Translations under genes and position numbers: made by a program
Part shown: piece by piece, positions 50,947 to 60,282 of the stretch
Position numbering within the stretch: the stretch's first letter is position 1
Layout: each line of letters starts with the position of its first letter
Notes under the pieces: generated by a model
Seen by the model: the letters and a program-made list of their open reading frames with translations, nothing else
Database searches by the model: none
What the model was told of the DNA's origin: nothing
NCBI GenBank assembly: GCA_027658995.1
Contig: JAQDQK010000013.1
Coordinates: forward strand, 29,613-93,612
Reading direction: 5' to 3'
DNA: 64,000 bases
Origin: Propionibacteriaceae bacterium AM104-82
GTDB taxonomy: Bacteria > Actinomycetota > Actinomycetes > Propionibacteriales > Propionibacteriaceae

Positions 50947-51513
50947 ATGAACACCAAGGCAACGCTGCTGGTCGACTTCATCACCTCGCTCGACGGTTAC
51001 GGCGCGGGAAAGGGATGGCCGGGCTACTGGGGGCTCGAAGGGCCCGAGTATCTCGGATGGCTCGATGAGCAGGTGGAGAAGTACTGGCCGATCCTGATGG
51101 GCGGCGTCACGTACCGACTGATGGCCGACTTCGCGTCGAGCGGAGAGCCCGGCGTCGAGGAGATCATGACCTCGCCCAAGTACGTGGTGTCCGGGTCCCT
51201 CGAGGGCCAGGACCTGATGCCGAACACGACCGTGATCACCCACGACCCGGTGGGCGCGGTCCGCCAACTCAAGGAGGGCGGGGTCAACCTCCGGACGTTG
51301 GGGAGCCTGACGCTGTGTCGCTCGCTGCTGCGCGAGGGTCTGGTCGACCGGTTCCGGGTCGGGATCTTCCCGGTCATCACGGGCATCACCGGACAGGAGC
51401 GGATCTACGACGGGTATCCGGACGTGCGGCTGGACCTGATCGAGTCGCGGGTGCTGGACGGTCGGATCCAGATCCTCGACTACCACCCGACCGTGGTGGC
51501 GCCCGGCGGCTGA
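50947..51513 (+). CDS. dihydrofolate reductase-like (RibD C-terminal) protein
   Basis: 188 residues of the RibD_C/DHFR-like family, NADPH-dependent reductases of uncertain substrate. The start TKATLLVDFITSLDGYGAGKGWPGYWGLEG is the family signature. Later come WPILMGGVTYRLMADFA, KYVVSGSLEGQDLMPNTTVITHDPVGAVRQLKEGGVNLRTLGSLTLCRSLLREGLVDRFRVGIFPVITG. Many such stand-alone proteins are annotated as pyrimidine-type reductases but are unproven. Confidence 0.87.
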   Translation: MNTKATLLVDFITSLDGYGAGKGWPGYWGLEGPEYLGWLDEQVEKYWPILMGGVTYRLMADFASSGEPGVEEIMTSPKYVVSGSLEGQDLMPNTTVITHDPVGAVRQLKEGGVNLRTLGSLTLCRSLLREGLVDRFRVGIFPVITGITGQERIYDGYPDVRLDLIESRVLDGRIQILDYHPTVVAPGG

Positions 51514-51898
51514 ACTGGCGTCGTTGGTGGCACAGGCCGGCGCTTCGAGACGTGCGCGCGGAACTGCGTTCGCGTGGTGTTGCCTGTGACGTCCCGCGAC
51601 GGGGTCAGATGACGTCCTGTGGTCGGGATTGCGGTCCTGTTGCGGAGGCTTCGACACGACCGGTCGCTGCGCTCCCGGGTCGGCTCACCCAGCGGTGGGC
51701 GATCACTCGGCGCCGGGCCGCCTCACGTCGGTGTAGTGGCGGCAGAATTGCGACTTCGTGGTCGGGATTGCGGTCGCCTCACGAAGGCTTCGACACGACC
51801 GGTCGCTGCGCTCCCGGTCGGCTCACCCAGCGGTAGGTCGGCTCACCCAGCGGGAGGTCGGCTCACCCAGCGGTAGGTCGCCTCACCCAGCGTGTAGG
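51514..51898. repeat. intergenic repeat cluster
   Basis: 385 bp without a gene. A degenerate segment of about 75 bp occurs twice, offset 139 bp (51621-51695 and 51760-51834). Shared parts are GGTCGGGATTGCGGTC (51621, 51760) and a 33-bp block beginning AGGCTTCGACACGACCGG (51646, 51785). It ends in about four tandem copies of a 20-bp unit, GCTCACCCAGCGGTAGGTCG, from 51821 to 51900, which reach the stop codon of the YdcF-like gene. Probably amplified by slippage or unequal recombination. Confidence 0.75.
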
Positions 51899-52939
51899 TC
51901 AGGCGGTGGTGAACCAGTTGAAGGTCAGCAGCACCGCGGGGAGGCAGAGGAGCAGGATGATCGCCAGGTTGATCCTCGAGTGCTCCAGCAGGATCGCGGC
52001 GAACTCGCGGATCGTGGCGCTCGGCCAGTAGTAGCGCGCCGTCCTGCAGCCGACCGTGTAGCCCGGGATTCCCGCCTTGCGCATGATCACCGCGGAACGG
52101 AACGCGTGGTAGTTGCTGGTCGCCACCGCGACCTCGCCCTCAGCCTGCCAACGCTTCATCAACTGCGCCGAGTTCGCCAGGTTCTCCTCGGTGTCCGTCG
52201 AGCGGTCCTCGCGGACCAGCGAGTCGGCCGGGAAGTCTCGCTCCAGCAGGTAGCGGCGCATCGCCTCAGCCTCGGACAGCTTCTCGTCCCTCCCCTGCCC
52301 GCCGGACACGATCAGGATCGGCGAGCGACCCGCCTCAACCGACTTCTCGAACACCGCCCGGCCCCGCTCGATCCTGCCGGCCAGCAGCGGCGTTACCCGC
52401 TCGCCCCCACCGAGCCCGGCGCCGAGCACCACGACGGCGTCGACGGGGCCGCCGAAGCGGCGGGTGCCCCACTGGTACATCTGCGAGTACAGCAGGTACG
52501 ACACGAACAGGAACGCCACATAGGCCGCGGGCAACCCGAGCACCGCGAGCCACACAAACCAGTCCGTCCTGTCGCTCATCAGGACGAGCACCGCGCCCGT
52601 CAGGTACGCGAGGACCGCCACGCCCAGCCCGGCCGACAGCAGCGTCGACAGCCCGAAGCCCTCCTTGCGCAGCATCGTGAACGCGTTGACGATCAGGAAC
52701 GCCCCCAGCACCGCGATGCCTGCCACCAGCAGGAAGAACACGCCGAGCAGCGCCCAGGTGCCGACCTCACCCGACGTGGTCGCGGCGAGCACAGGAAGCG
52801 CCGTGCCGAGCGCGACGCCGCCGAGTTCGAGCAGCGCCAGCGAGAGCAGCAGCCCGAGGCCGAAGCGGCGCGACTCGACGCGCACCGCGATGAAGAAGAT
52901 GGCAAGCAGGACCAGCCCGGGGAGGGCCAGGAGCGCCAC
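51899..52939 (-). CDS. YdcF/ElyC family (DUF218) membrane protein
   Basis: 346 residues from GTG 52939, 3 bp after the der stop (coupled). About five or six membrane helices fill residues 1-165, then the DUF218 domain: VDAVVVLGAGLGGGERVTPLLAGRIERGRAVFEKS, ILIVSGGQGRDEKLSEAEAMRRYLLERDFPADSLVREDRSTDTEENLANSAQLM and VATSNYHAFRSAVIMRKAG. A last helix closes the C terminus. Relatives affect envelope polysaccharide or vancomycin sensitivity; the exact role is unknown. Confidence 0.83.
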   Translation of the reverse strand: MALLALPGLVLLAIFFIAVRVESRRFGLGLLLSLALLELGGVALGTALPVLAATTSGEVGTWALLGVFFLLVAGIAVLGAFLIVNAFTMLRKEGFGLSTLLSAGLGVAVLAYLTGAVLVLMSDRTDWFVWLAVLGLPAAYVAFLFVSYLLYSQMYQWGTRRFGGPVDAVVVLGAGLGGGERVTPLLAGRIERGRAVFEKSVEAGRSPILIVSGGQGRDEKLSEAEAMRRYLLERDFPADSLVREDRSTDTEENLANSAQLMKRWQAEGEVAVATSNYHAFRSAVIMRKAGIPGYTVGCRTARYYWPSATIREFAAILLEHSRINLAIILLLCLPAVLLTFNWFTTA

Positions 52940-52941
52940 GC

Positions 52942-54270
52942 TCAGCGATCCGCGCGCTTGGCCCGCGCCCGGATCTCGACGTGCACCGGCGAGCCCTCGA
53001 AGCCGAAGTCCTCGCGCAGGCGACGCTCGATGAAGCGCTTGTAGGTGTCGTCCATCAGGCCGCTGGTGAACAGCACGAAGGTGGGCGGGCAGTTGTGCGC
53101 CTCGGTGCCGAACAGGATGCGCGGCTGCTTTCCGCCCCGGACGGGGTGCGGGTGCGACGCGGCGAGCCGGCCGAGGAAGGCGTTCAGCTTGCCCGTCGAG
53201 ATGCGGGTCTCCCAGCCGGCGCGGGCCGTCTCGATGGCCTTGCTCAGCTTGTCGACGTTGCGGCCGGTCAGCGCGGAGATGTTGACGGTGGGCGCCCACT
53301 TCCAGGCGATCAGGTCCCGCTCGATCTCGCGGTCGAGGTAGCGGCGACGCTCCTCGTCGGTGAGGTCCCACTTGTTGAACGCGATCACCATGGCGCGGCC
53401 TGCGTCCTCGATCGAGTTGAGGATGCGCAGGTCCTGGTCGCTGATCGGCTCGGACGCGTCGATCACCATGATGCAGACCTGGGCCCGCTCGATCGCCGCC
53501 TGGGTGCGAAGGCTGGCGTAGTACTCGTGGCCGCTGGCCTCCTTGACGCGGCGGCGGATCCCAGCAGTGTCGATCAGGCGATAAACCTGGCCGCCGACCT
53601 CGACGATCTCGTCGACAGGATCGACGGTGGTGCCCGAGATGTCGGAGACCACGACCCGCTGCTGCGCGGCAAGCTTGTTCAGCAGCGACGACTTGCCGAC
53701 GTTCGGCTTGCCGACGATCGCGACCCGAAGCGGGCCCGCCTCCTCGACCTCGGCCTCGCGGGGCGCGTCCGGCAGGGCGTCCAGGAGCGCGTCGAGCAGG
53801 TCGCCGGAGCCGCGCCCGTGCATCGCGGAGACGGCGTACGGCTCCCCGAGCCCGAGGTTCCACATGGTGGCCGCCATCGCCTCGTGGCGCTGATCGTCGA
53901 CCTTGTTGGCCGCAAGCACGACCGGCTTCTTGGAGCGGCGCAGCACCCGCACGACCGCCTCGTCCTCGTCCAGCGTCCCAACGGTCGCGTCGACGACGAA
54001 CAGCACGGCGTCCGCGGTGGCGATGGCCAGTTCGGCCTGCTCCGCGATCTGGGCCGCCATGCCCTTGGCGTCGGAGACCCAGCCGCCGGTGTCGACAAGG
54101 ACGAACTCGCGGCCGTTCCAGTTGGCGTCGTAGCTGACCCGGTCGCGCGTCACGCCAGGTGTGTCCTGCACGACGGCCTCGCGGCGCCCCAGGATGCGGT
54201 TGACCAATGTCGACTTGCCGACGTTCGGGCGGCCGACGACGGCGACGATCGGCTTGACTGTCTCGGTCAC
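52942..54270 (-). CDS. der: ribosome assembly GTPase Der (EngA)
   Basis: 442 residues. Two tandem G domains, with P-loops [15 protein letters not shown] (about 12) and [15 protein letters not shown] (about 182), each followed by its DTPG/DTAG and NKxD motifs (ANKVD, FNKWD). The C-terminal KH-like domain ends [15 protein letters not shown]. Acts in 50S subunit maturation. A strong general housekeeping gene; it heads a short unit with the YdcF-like gene. Confidence 0.96.
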   Translation of the reverse strand: MTETVKPIVAVVGRPNVGKSTLVNRILGRREAVVQDTPGVTRDRVSYDANWNGREFVLVDTGGWVSDAKGMAAQIAEQAELAIATADAVLFVVDATVGTLDEDEAVVRVLRRSKKPVVLAANKVDDQRHEAMAATMWNLGLGEPYAVSAMHGRGSGDLLDALLDALPDAPREAEVEEAGPLRVAIVGKPNVGKSSLLNKLAAQQRVVVSDISGTTVDPVDEIVEVGGQVYRLIDTAGIRRRVKEASGHEYYASLRTQAAIERAQVCIMVIDASEPISDQDLRILNSIEDAGRAMVIAFNKWDLTDEERRRYLDREIERDLIAWKWAPTVNISALTGRNVDKLSKAIETARAGWETRISTGKLNAFLGRLAASHPHPVRGGKQPRILFGTEAHNCPPTFVLFTSGLMDDTYKRFIERRLREDFGFEGSPVHVEIRARAKRADR

Positions 54271-54369
54271 TTGGGTGCTCCTCGGGCTTGGGCGGACATC
54301 TCATGCTATCGGTTCGGCACAAGGCCGCGACCGTGCCAGGAAAGGGCCGCGCCGCGGGGTGGCTCTCCG

Positions 54370-54375
54370 TAGGAT
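54370..54375 (+). promoter_or_regulatory. -10 box of the maltokinase-cap-like gene (leaderless)
   Basis: TAGGAT, then 6 nt, then ATG 54382. Confidence 0.5.
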
Positions 54376-54381
54376 CGGGCC

Positions 54382-54935
54382 ATGGCAATTCTGCACAAGG
54401 CGACCCTGAACCCCACGAAACTCGAGCTCGTCACCACCTACCTAGACGGGCTCGGCTGGGGCGGCGGCCCGGTCGACCTGGTCGGCGGCTACCGCTACGA
54501 CGACCCCGACGGGAAGGTCGGCATCGAGGGGCTCATCGCGACCCGCGGCGACGATGCGTTCCACGTGCCCGTCACCTACCGTGACGCCCCGCTCGAGGGT
54601 GCCGAGGCCTACCTGATCGCCACCATGGACCACTCGGTGCTCGGCAAGCGCTGGGTCTACGACGCGGCGCACGACCCGGTCGCCGTCGACGCCTACCTAC
54701 GCGCCCTCGCAGGCGATCAGAAGCAGGCCGAACTCGAGGTCTACGGACCCGACGAGAAGCTGATCGAGGTCCGGAGCCCCCCGTGGTGGTGCGCGTCGAA
54801 CGGCCAAGGGTCATCACCCCGGGCGACCTGACGCTGATCCGTCGGCTCGAACTCGGCGCCCCGCAGGATCCCCAGATCACCATGCTGGTCGCCGAATGGG
54901 CGGGCGGCAACAGCGCGATCGTGGCGATCGGCTGA
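54382..54935 (+). pseudogene. maltokinase N-terminal cap-like protein, frameshifted at a poly-C run
   Basis: The first 132 residues read well (MAILHKATLNPTKLELVTTY...YRYDDPDGKVGIEGLIATRGDDAFHVPVTYRDAPLEGAE...MDHSVLGKRWVYDAAHDP), typical of the actinobacterial maltokinase-cap/CG0192-like family. After EVRSP at a run of six C (54777-54782) the frame is lost; the proper continuation (VVVRVERPRVITPGDLTL...AEWAGGNSAIVAIG) lies in the next frame to a stop at 54935. One extra C would restore about 184 residues. It may be a true mutation or a sequencing error. Confidence 0.7.
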
Positions 54936-54965
54936 CCGTCTGGGTGCGCCGCCCCCAGCAGGGGC

Positions 54966-55622
54966 TCAGTCGGCGAGGGAGACGATCCTGTCGACGACCT
55001 GGTCCGGCGAGAGGAACGTCGAGTCGATCACGACGACGCCCTCGGCGGCGTCGGTGAAGTTCGACACCGTCGAGTCGTCGCGGTCGCGACGCAGCACCTG
55101 ATCGGTGACCTCAGCGGCCGTCGCCTTGCCCGCGACCTCGGCGGCCCTGCGCGCCACCCTGGCCTCCGGGTCGGCGATCAGCAGCACCCGCACATCGGCG
55201 TCGGGCGCGACGACGGTGGTGATGTCCCTGCCCTCCACCACGATCCGGCGGTCGTGCGCCGAGATGATGTCGCGCATCTTCGCCGTCAGCAGCCGGCGGA
55301 CCTCCCGGTTGGTGGCCACCTCGGAGACGGCGGCGGAGATGCGGGGTTCGCGGATCTCGTCGGTCACGTCGCGGCCGTTGATCGAGAAGCGCGGCTCATC
55401 GGGAGAGGTCTGGCACTCCAGCCTCGCCTCGTCGACCAGCCGGGCGACCTCGTCCTGGCTCGCGCCGTCGGGGCAGCGCAGCAGGTACTCCGACGTCGCC
55501 GCGCGGTACATCGCGCCGGTGTCGAGGTAGCCGAGGCCGAGCCTGGTCGCCAGGAGCTTCGCCGTCGTCGACTTTCCGGATCCGCTCGGCCCGTCGATCG
55601 CGAACAACCTCGCCCCGCTCAC
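54966..55622 (-). CDS. cmk: cytidylate kinase
   Basis: 218 residues from GTG 55622, which overlaps the tyrA stop (GTGA) and has GGGGAG upstream; ATG 55640 is an alternative. The P-loop DGPSGSGKSTTAKLLA, GYLDTGAMYRAATSEYL and VVEGRDITTVVAPDADVRVLLIADPEARVARRA identify CMP kinase, which makes CDP from CMP. It follows tyrA as the last gene of the prcB-prcA-tyrA-cmk run. Confidence 0.93.
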   Translation of the reverse strand: MSGARLFAIDGPSGSGKSTTAKLLATRLGLGYLDTGAMYRAATSEYLLRCPDGASQDEVARLVDEARLECQTSPDEPRFSINGRDVTDEIREPRISAAVSEVATNREVRRLLTAKMRDIISAHDRRIVVEGRDITTVVAPDADVRVLLIADPEARVARRAAEVAGKATAAEVTDQVLRRDRDDSTVSNFTDAAEGVVVIDSTFLSPDQVVDRIVSLAD

Positions 55623-56686
55623 TTCCTGCTCCCCAGCCATGCCTGCCAGCCACCTTCCATGATCTTGGTCTTGAGTTTCTCCGCCACCTCACGCTCGACG
55701 GAGATGGACAGATAGCCGACCTCGCGGATCGGGTCGTGGGTCAGTTCGAAGTCCTCGACGTTGAAGCCGGCCTCGCCGATGTCGGTGAACAGCCTCGCAA
55801 GGGCGCGCGGCTCATCGGGGATCTCGACGGTGACCTCGAGCATGTCGAGGGGCTCCTGGCCGTGCTTGCCGACCAGCGACAGCGCGCCAGCCTGGCCCAT
55901 CCCGAGGAACTTCTCCAGGGCGTCAGGCCGGTCGAGTTGGTCGATCAGGTAGGCCAGATCCTGCGCGACCTCGAGCAGTTCGTGGCGCACCGCGTCGGCA
56001 TTTGAGGTCAGGATCTGGCGCCACAGCGCCGGGTCGGAGCCGGCGATCCGCGTCACGTCCCTGATCCCCTGGCCCGCCAACTGCAGGTTCGGCGTCGGCA
56101 CCTCGCGCAGGTGCGACGCCGTCAGGATGCTCATCAGGTGCGGCACGTGGCTGACCTGTGCGACCGCCACGTCGTGCTCGGACGCGGGCATCGTGACGAC
56201 CTTCGCGCCGACGTCGCGGGCCAACCGCTCGATGACGGCGATGTCCTCCGGCGCGTTCTCCGGCTCGGGCGTGACGACCCAGGTGCGGTCCCGGAACAGG
56301 TCGCCCGAGGCGGTCAGCGGCCCCGTGAACTGTGAGCCTGCCATCGGGTGCGACCCCACGTAGCGGCGGTGTTCAGGGGCGAGCCGGTCGATCGCGCGCA
56401 GGATCGGTGCCTTGACCGAGCCGACGTCGGTGATGACGGCGTCTGGGAACTTGCCGAGCACCTCGGCCACCAGTTCGGGGATCACGTCGGGCGGGGTCGC
56501 CACCACGACGACGTCGGGGTCGTCGGTCTTCTCATCCGAGACGCGGCCAGCGCCGAGGCCTGCAGCGACGAGCGCGTGCGAACTGGCGATGTCCCACAGG
56601 ACGACGTCGTAGCCGGCCCGCGTCAGGGCCAGGCCGAGCGATGAGCCGACCAGGCCCGCGCCGAGGATCAGGACGCTCTCAGCCAC
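55619..56686 (-). CDS. tyrA: prephenate dehydrogenase (with ACT domain)
   Basis: 355 residues. NAD-binding start [25 protein letters not shown]; then [61 protein letters not shown], all PDH-specific; the C-terminal ACT domain ([39 protein letters not shown]) can bind tyrosine for feedback control. Makes 4-hydroxyphenylpyruvate for tyrosine. It overlaps prcA by 8 bp, so it is in a proteasome-gene operon. Confidence 0.95.
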   Translation of the reverse strand: MAESVLILGAGLVGSSLGLALTRAGYDVVLWDIASSHALVAAGLGAGRVSDEKTDDPDVVVVATPPDVIPELVAEVLGKFPDAVITDVGSVKAPILRAIDRLAPEHRRYVGSHPMAGSQFTGPLTASGDLFRDRTWVVTPEPENAPEDIAVIERLARDVGAKVVTMPASEHDVAVAQVSHVPHLMSILTASHLREVPTPNLQLAGQGIRDVTRIAGSDPALWRQILTSNADAVRHELLEVAQDLAYLIDQLDRPDALEKFLGMGQAGALSLVGKHGQEPLDMLEVTVEIPDEPRALARLFTDIGEAGFNVEDFELTHDPIREVGYLSISVEREVAEKLKTKIMEGGWQAWLGSRK

Positions 56687-57332
56687 GGGTCACCTCGTCG
56701 GCGGTGAGGCGACGGAAGACGCGTCGGCGGGCGGTGCCGCGCTCCAGGACCGCGACCTCGAGGCTCGACGACGACAACGCCTCGCGGGCCCGCGCCAGCG
56801 CCTCCCCGAGCGGTGCCTGCGGGTCGAGACCCTCGCGCAACTGCGCCGCGATCCTCTCCGCATCCCCGCCGATCACCGCGACGTCGTCCTCCTCGGTGAT
56901 GACGCCGTCGTAGCTGATCCGGTAGATGACGTCGCCCTCGCCGCTCTCCCCCAGTTCGGCGACGATCAACTCGACCTCGAACGGCTTCTCCGCGCCGGAG
57001 AACGCGCCGCCCAGTTGCTGCGAGTAAGCCCCCGCGAGGCTGCGTCCGGTGACGTCGCGACGGTCGTAGGAGTAGCCGCGCAGGTCGGCGTGCCGGATGC
57101 CCGCGATGCGCAGCGCCTCGAACTCGTTGTAGCGGCCGACGGCGGCGAACCCGATCCGGTCGTAGATCTCGGAGACCTTGTTCAGCGTCGTCGAATGGTT
57201 GTCGGCGACCATCACGATGCCGCCCTCGTAACGCAGCACCGCGACGGCGCGGCCGCGCGCGATGCCCTTGCGCGCGAACTCCGCCCGGTCCTGCATCAGT
57301 TGTTCGGGCGAGACGTAGAAGTTCATGCTCAC
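56679..57332 (-). CDS. prcA: 20S proteasome alpha subunit
   Basis: 217 residues. The opening [45 protein letters not shown] matches mycobacterial PrcA, including the N-terminal gate segment. The remainder carries the alpha fold ([55 protein letters not shown]). GTG 57332 overlaps the prcB stop (GTGA); ATG 57326 is the alternative. Forms the outer rings of the proteasome that receives substrate from an ATPase ring. Confidence 0.95.
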   Translation of the reverse strand: MSMNFYVSPEQLMQDRAEFARKGIARGRAVAVLRYEGGIVMVADNHSTTLNKVSEIYDRIGFAAVGRYNEFEALRIAGIRHADLRGYSYDRRDVTGRSLAGAYSQQLGGAFSGAEKPFEVELIVAELGESGEGDVIYRISYDGVITEEDDVAVIGGDAERIAAQLREGLDPQAPLGEALARAREALSSSSLEVAVLERGTARRRVFRRLTADEVTRG

Positions 57333-58123
57333 AGCGCGTACCCCCTCGGCCCGTCGGGTCGACCGGCGCGCGCGGCGACGATCGCCTCGGCCAGTTCGCG
57401 GACGCCCGCCTCGGACCAGCGCGCGACGCCCTCAGCGGAGGCGCGCATCACGAGCGGGAAGATGCCGCGCGTCAGGTCGAGGCCAGAGGTCGCGGAGTCG
57501 TCGTCGGCCGCGTCGTAGAGAGACTGCAGCAGCGCGGCGACGGCGGCCCGCTCGTCGGCCTCCGGGTCGTACAACTTCTTCAGCGCCCCACGGGCGAACG
57601 CGGCGCCGGAGCCGACCGTCGTGTACTCCTGCTCCTCGTAGCGTCCGCCGGTCGCGTCGTAGGAGAACATCCGTCCCCGCCCGGCGCGCTCGTCCCAGCC
57701 GATGAACAGCGGCAGGACGACCATGCCCTGCATGGCCTGCGGCAGGTTGCCGCGGATCAGCGCGCCGAGCCGGTTGGCCTTGCCGTCGAAGCTGAGGCCG
57801 ACGCCCTCGACCTTCTCGAAGTGCTCAAGTTCGACCTGGAACAGGCGCACCAGTTCGATGGCGACACCAGCGACCCCTGCGACGCCGATGATCGACTGCT
57901 CGTCGGCGGAGAAGACCTTCTCGATGTCGCGCATCGCGATGGCCGAGCCCATGGTGGCGCGGCGGTCGCCCGCCATCACCACGCCGTCGCGATAGCGGGC
58001 GGCGACGATGGTGGTTCCGTGTACCGCGGGCAGCGCGTCGGGGGCGACCCTCGGGAGGGTGTCCGGCGCGACCCTGCGCAGGTACTCCACGAAGGAGGGG
58101 CTGGCATCAGGCAGGTGGGTCAC
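57329..58123 (-). CDS. prcB: 20S proteasome beta subunit
   Basis: 264 residues. The propeptide ends at HG, so Thr37 ([25 protein letters not shown]) becomes the catalytic N-terminal nucleophile after processing. The [11 protein letters not shown] and [17 protein letters not shown] regions follow the bacterial beta pattern. GTG 58123 follows a TAGGAT box by 6 nt with no Shine-Dalgarno. prcA follows with a 4-nt overlap. No arc/mpa, dop, pup or pafA gene lies on either side in this window. Confidence 0.95.
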   Translation of the reverse strand: MTHLPDASPSFVEYLRRVAPDTLPRVAPDALPAVHGTTIVAARYRDGVVMAGDRRATMGSAIAMRDIEKVFSADEQSIIGVAGVAGVAIELVRLFQVELEHFEKVEGVGLSFDGKANRLGALIRGNLPQAMQGMVVLPLFIGWDERAGRGRMFSYDATGGRYEEQEYTTVGSGAAFARGALKKLYDPEADERAAVAALLQSLYDAADDDSATSGLDLTRGIFPLVMRASAEGVARWSEAGVRELAEAIVAARAGRPDGPRGYAL

Positions 58124-58129
58124 CGCACC

Positions 58130-58135
58130 ATCCTA
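58130..58135 (-). promoter_or_regulatory. -10 box of prcB (leaderless GTG)
   Basis: TAGGAT on the minus strand, then 6 nt, then GTG. Confidence 0.5.
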
Positions 58136-58174
58136 GGGCGGATCGGCGGATACCTCATGTCGCTCGCGGCTGCC

Positions 58175-58180
58175 TAGACT
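58175..58180 (+). promoter_or_regulatory. -10 box of the DUF3054 gene (leaderless)
   Basis: TAGACT, then 6 nt, then ATG 58187. Confidence 0.5.
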
Positions 58181-58186
58181 TGCCCC

Positions 58187-58540
58187 ATGGTGCGTTTCGG
58201 GTGGCTGCTGATCGATCTCGTGCTCGTCGTCGTGTTCGCCGCGGTCGGCCGGGCGTCGCACGGCGAGAGCCCCGTCGGCGCGTTCCTGACGGCGTGGCCG
58301 TTCCTGGTGGCGTGCGTCGCGGCGTGGATCGTGCTGCTGGTGCTGCAGGACGACGGCCTCGGCTGGCGAGCCGGCCTGATCGTCTGGCTGGTGACGCTGA
58401 TCGGCGGGATGGCGCTGCGGGTCGCCTCGGGCGACACCGCCGCCGTCGCGTTCATGATCGTCGCGACGATCTTCCTCGGGGTGACGCTCCTGGGCTGGCG
58501 CCTGATCGCACGGGCCGTGCGGCGTCGACGCGCCGCCTGA
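58187..58540 (+). CDS. DUF3054 family membrane protein
   Basis: 117 residues with four membrane segments: FGWLLIDLVLVVVFAAVGRASH, the PVGAFLTAWPFLVACVAAWIVLLVL pair, AGLIVWLVTLIGGMALRVAS and FMIVATIFLGVTLLGWRLIARAVRRRRAA. The GRASH motif after the first helix is typical of the family. The function is unknown. It lies divergent from prcB, where dop/pup/arc genes normally are in actinobacteria. From 58541 to 58678 I see no gene. Confidence 0.78.
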   Translation: MVRFGWLLIDLVLVVVFAAVGRASHGESPVGAFLTAWPFLVACVAAWIVLLVLQDDGLGWRAGLIVWLVTLIGGMALRVASGDTAAVAFMIVATIFLGVTLLGWRLIARAVRRRRAA

Positions 58541-58678
58541 GCAGACGAACGCGCGTCCTCATCTCAGGACGTGGCCGCTGGTCGAAGATCGACGATCCTC
58601 CGATCCGTGACCGACCTCGCGCGTGCTTAGGCGACGTCGGTGAGGATCCCTGACCGCCCAAGGCCCCATCGCCAGGAC

Positions 58679-59608
58679 TCAGTCGGACTCAGGCTCGGGG
58701 GTCCGACCGCCCAGTTCCGCGGGGATGTTCGCGGGGCGGGGGCCCTGGTAGTCCGGGCCGTAGGCGCCGGGGGCCGGGCGACGCTTGCGCATCGGCGCCG
58801 AGACGCCGGGGGCCAGCCTGCGGGAGATGATCAGGAAGCCCGTGTGGGCCGAGGTGCCGTGGCCTGGCCGGATCGCCAGGCCCTCCGCGTGCCAGTCGCG
58901 CACCGTCGTCTCCGTCGCGTGGGGCTCGGTGAAGCCGCCGTGGGCGCGCAGCGTGTCCGCGACACGGCCCAACTGGGTCGCCGTGGCGACGTAGCAGCAG
59001 ATCACGCCGCCGGGAACGAGGCGCTCGCCGACCGCGTCGATGCACTCCCACGGGGCGAGCATGTCGAGGACCGCACGGTCGATTGGCTCGTCCTCGATGG
59101 CCTCCACCAGGTCGCCGACCGTGAGCGTCCACGCAGGATGCGGGCCGCCCAGGAAGTTCTCCACGTTGGCGCGTGCCACGTCGGCGAAGCGCTCGCGCCG
59201 CTCGTAGGAGTGCAGCGACCCCTCCGGGCCGATGGCGCGCAGCAGCGCCAGCGTCAACGCGCCGGAGCCGACGCCCGCCTCGAGGACGCGAGCCCCCGGG
59301 AAGATGTCGGTCCACATCACGATCTGCGCCGCGTCCTTGGGGTAGACGACGGCCGCGTCGCGCGGCATCGAGACCATGTACTCGTTGAGGATCGGCCGGA
59401 ACGCCAGGTACTTCATGCCGCCCACGGAGGTGACGGTGACGCCCTCGGGCCCGCCGATCAGGTCGTCGTGGCTGACGGCGCCCTTGGTGGTGTGCCAGAC
59501 GCCGCCCTCCTTGAGCACGACGGACTTGCGGCGGCCCTTGCTGTCGGTCAGCGTGACCCGTTCGCCTGCGCGCAGGTCGCCCCTGGCGACTCCCGAGAGA
59601 TTGGTCAC
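58679..59608 (-). CDS. trmI: tRNA (adenine-58-N1)-methyltransferase TrmI
   Basis: 309 residues from GTG 59608, overlapping the HAD stop (GTGA). The N-terminal beta domain (GDLRAGERVTLTDSKGRRKSVVLKEGGVWHTTKG) leads to RDAAVVYPKDAAQIVMWTDIFPGARVLEAGVGSGALTLALLRAIG (AdoMet motif), then HPAWTLTVGDLVEAIEDEPIDRAVLDMLAPWECI and a Pro/Arg-rich tail. TrmI is commonly encoded beside arc/mpa of the proteasome cluster in actinobacteria; here it is separated from prcB only by the DUF3054 gene. Confidence 0.92.
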   Translation of the reverse strand: MTNLSGVARGDLRAGERVTLTDSKGRRKSVVLKEGGVWHTTKGAVSHDDLIGGPEGVTVTSVGGMKYLAFRPILNEYMVSMPRDAAVVYPKDAAQIVMWTDIFPGARVLEAGVGSGALTLALLRAIGPEGSLHSYERRERFADVARANVENFLGGPHPAWTLTVGDLVEAIEDEPIDRAVLDMLAPWECIDAVGERLVPGGVICCYVATATQLGRVADTLRAHGGFTEPHATETTVRDWHAEGLAIRPGHGTSAHTGFLIISRRLAPGVSAPMRKRRPAPGAYGPDYQGPRPANIPAELGGRTPEPESD

Positions 59609-60282
59609 AGCGTCGCCTTTGCGTTGTCGCGCCAGATCTCCAGGAGATCGGGCCAGGTGGTGGTGGTCAGCCCGGTGGTCGAGACGACCATCCGGGGGTG
59701 CGGCTCGATCCGGGCGAGCGCGGGGACGGCGTAGACGAACGCGCCCGCGGCAAGCGCCGATGCGGTGCCTGGGACGGAGTCCTCCAGCGCGATGACCTCG
59801 TCGGGAGCGGCGCCGAAGCGCTGCATGGCGAGCAGGTAGGCCTCCGGGTGCGGCTTGGACTGCACCACGTCGTCGGCGGAGATCACGAAGCGCACCGTCG
59901 GGGGCAGCAGTTCGATGGCCGCCTCCATGATGATGCCGTTCGACGCGGTGACCACGGCGGCGGGCACCCCGTCGTCCGCGGCGTCCTCGAGCAGTTGCAG
60001 GGCCCCTGGCAGGAACGGCAGGCCGTCGCGGCGAAGCCGGGCCACGACCCGCTCGTGCAGCTCATGGTGGATCTCGGCGACGCGGTCAGGCTGGCCGATC
60101 GACTCGGCCATCTGCCGCGTCGTCTCCGCGGCGTTCTGCCCGATCATGGAACGCATCTTGGCGTCGTCCCAGACCACGCCGTGCGCGGCGAGCATCTCTG
60201 CTTCCGTCTGTGCCCAGATGGGCTCGGTGTCGACCAGTGTTCCGTCGAAGTCCCACAGGACCGCTTTGGGCTTAGCCAGCAT
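59605..60282 (-). CDS. HAD hydrolase, beta-phosphoglucomutase-like
   Basis: 225 residues. Motif I AVLWDFDGTLVDTEPIWA, motif II VPAAVVTASNGIIMEAAIELL, motif III lysine SKPHPEAYLLAM and motif IV VIALEDSVPGTASALAAG. The cap domain (about 20-85) is of the class I helical type. Substrate unknown. Its ATG overlaps the metH 3' end by 11 bp, and its stop overlaps trmI, so metH, this gene and trmI form one operon. Confidence 0.88.
   Translation of the reverse strand: MLAKPKAVLWDFDGTLVDTEPIWAQTEAEMLAAHGVVWDDAKMRSMIGQNAAETTRQMAESIGQPDRVAEIHHELHERVVARLRRDGLPFLPGALQLLEDAADDGVPAAVVTASNGIIMEAAIELLPPTVRFVISADDVVQSKPHPEAYLLAMQRFGAAPDEVIALEDSVPGTASALAAGAFVYAVPALARIEPHPRMVVSTTGLTTTTWPDLLEIWRDNAKATL

Noticed and set aside
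52981..54372. 463-codon plus-strand frame over der
   Set aside because: Shadow of the clear Der GTPase.
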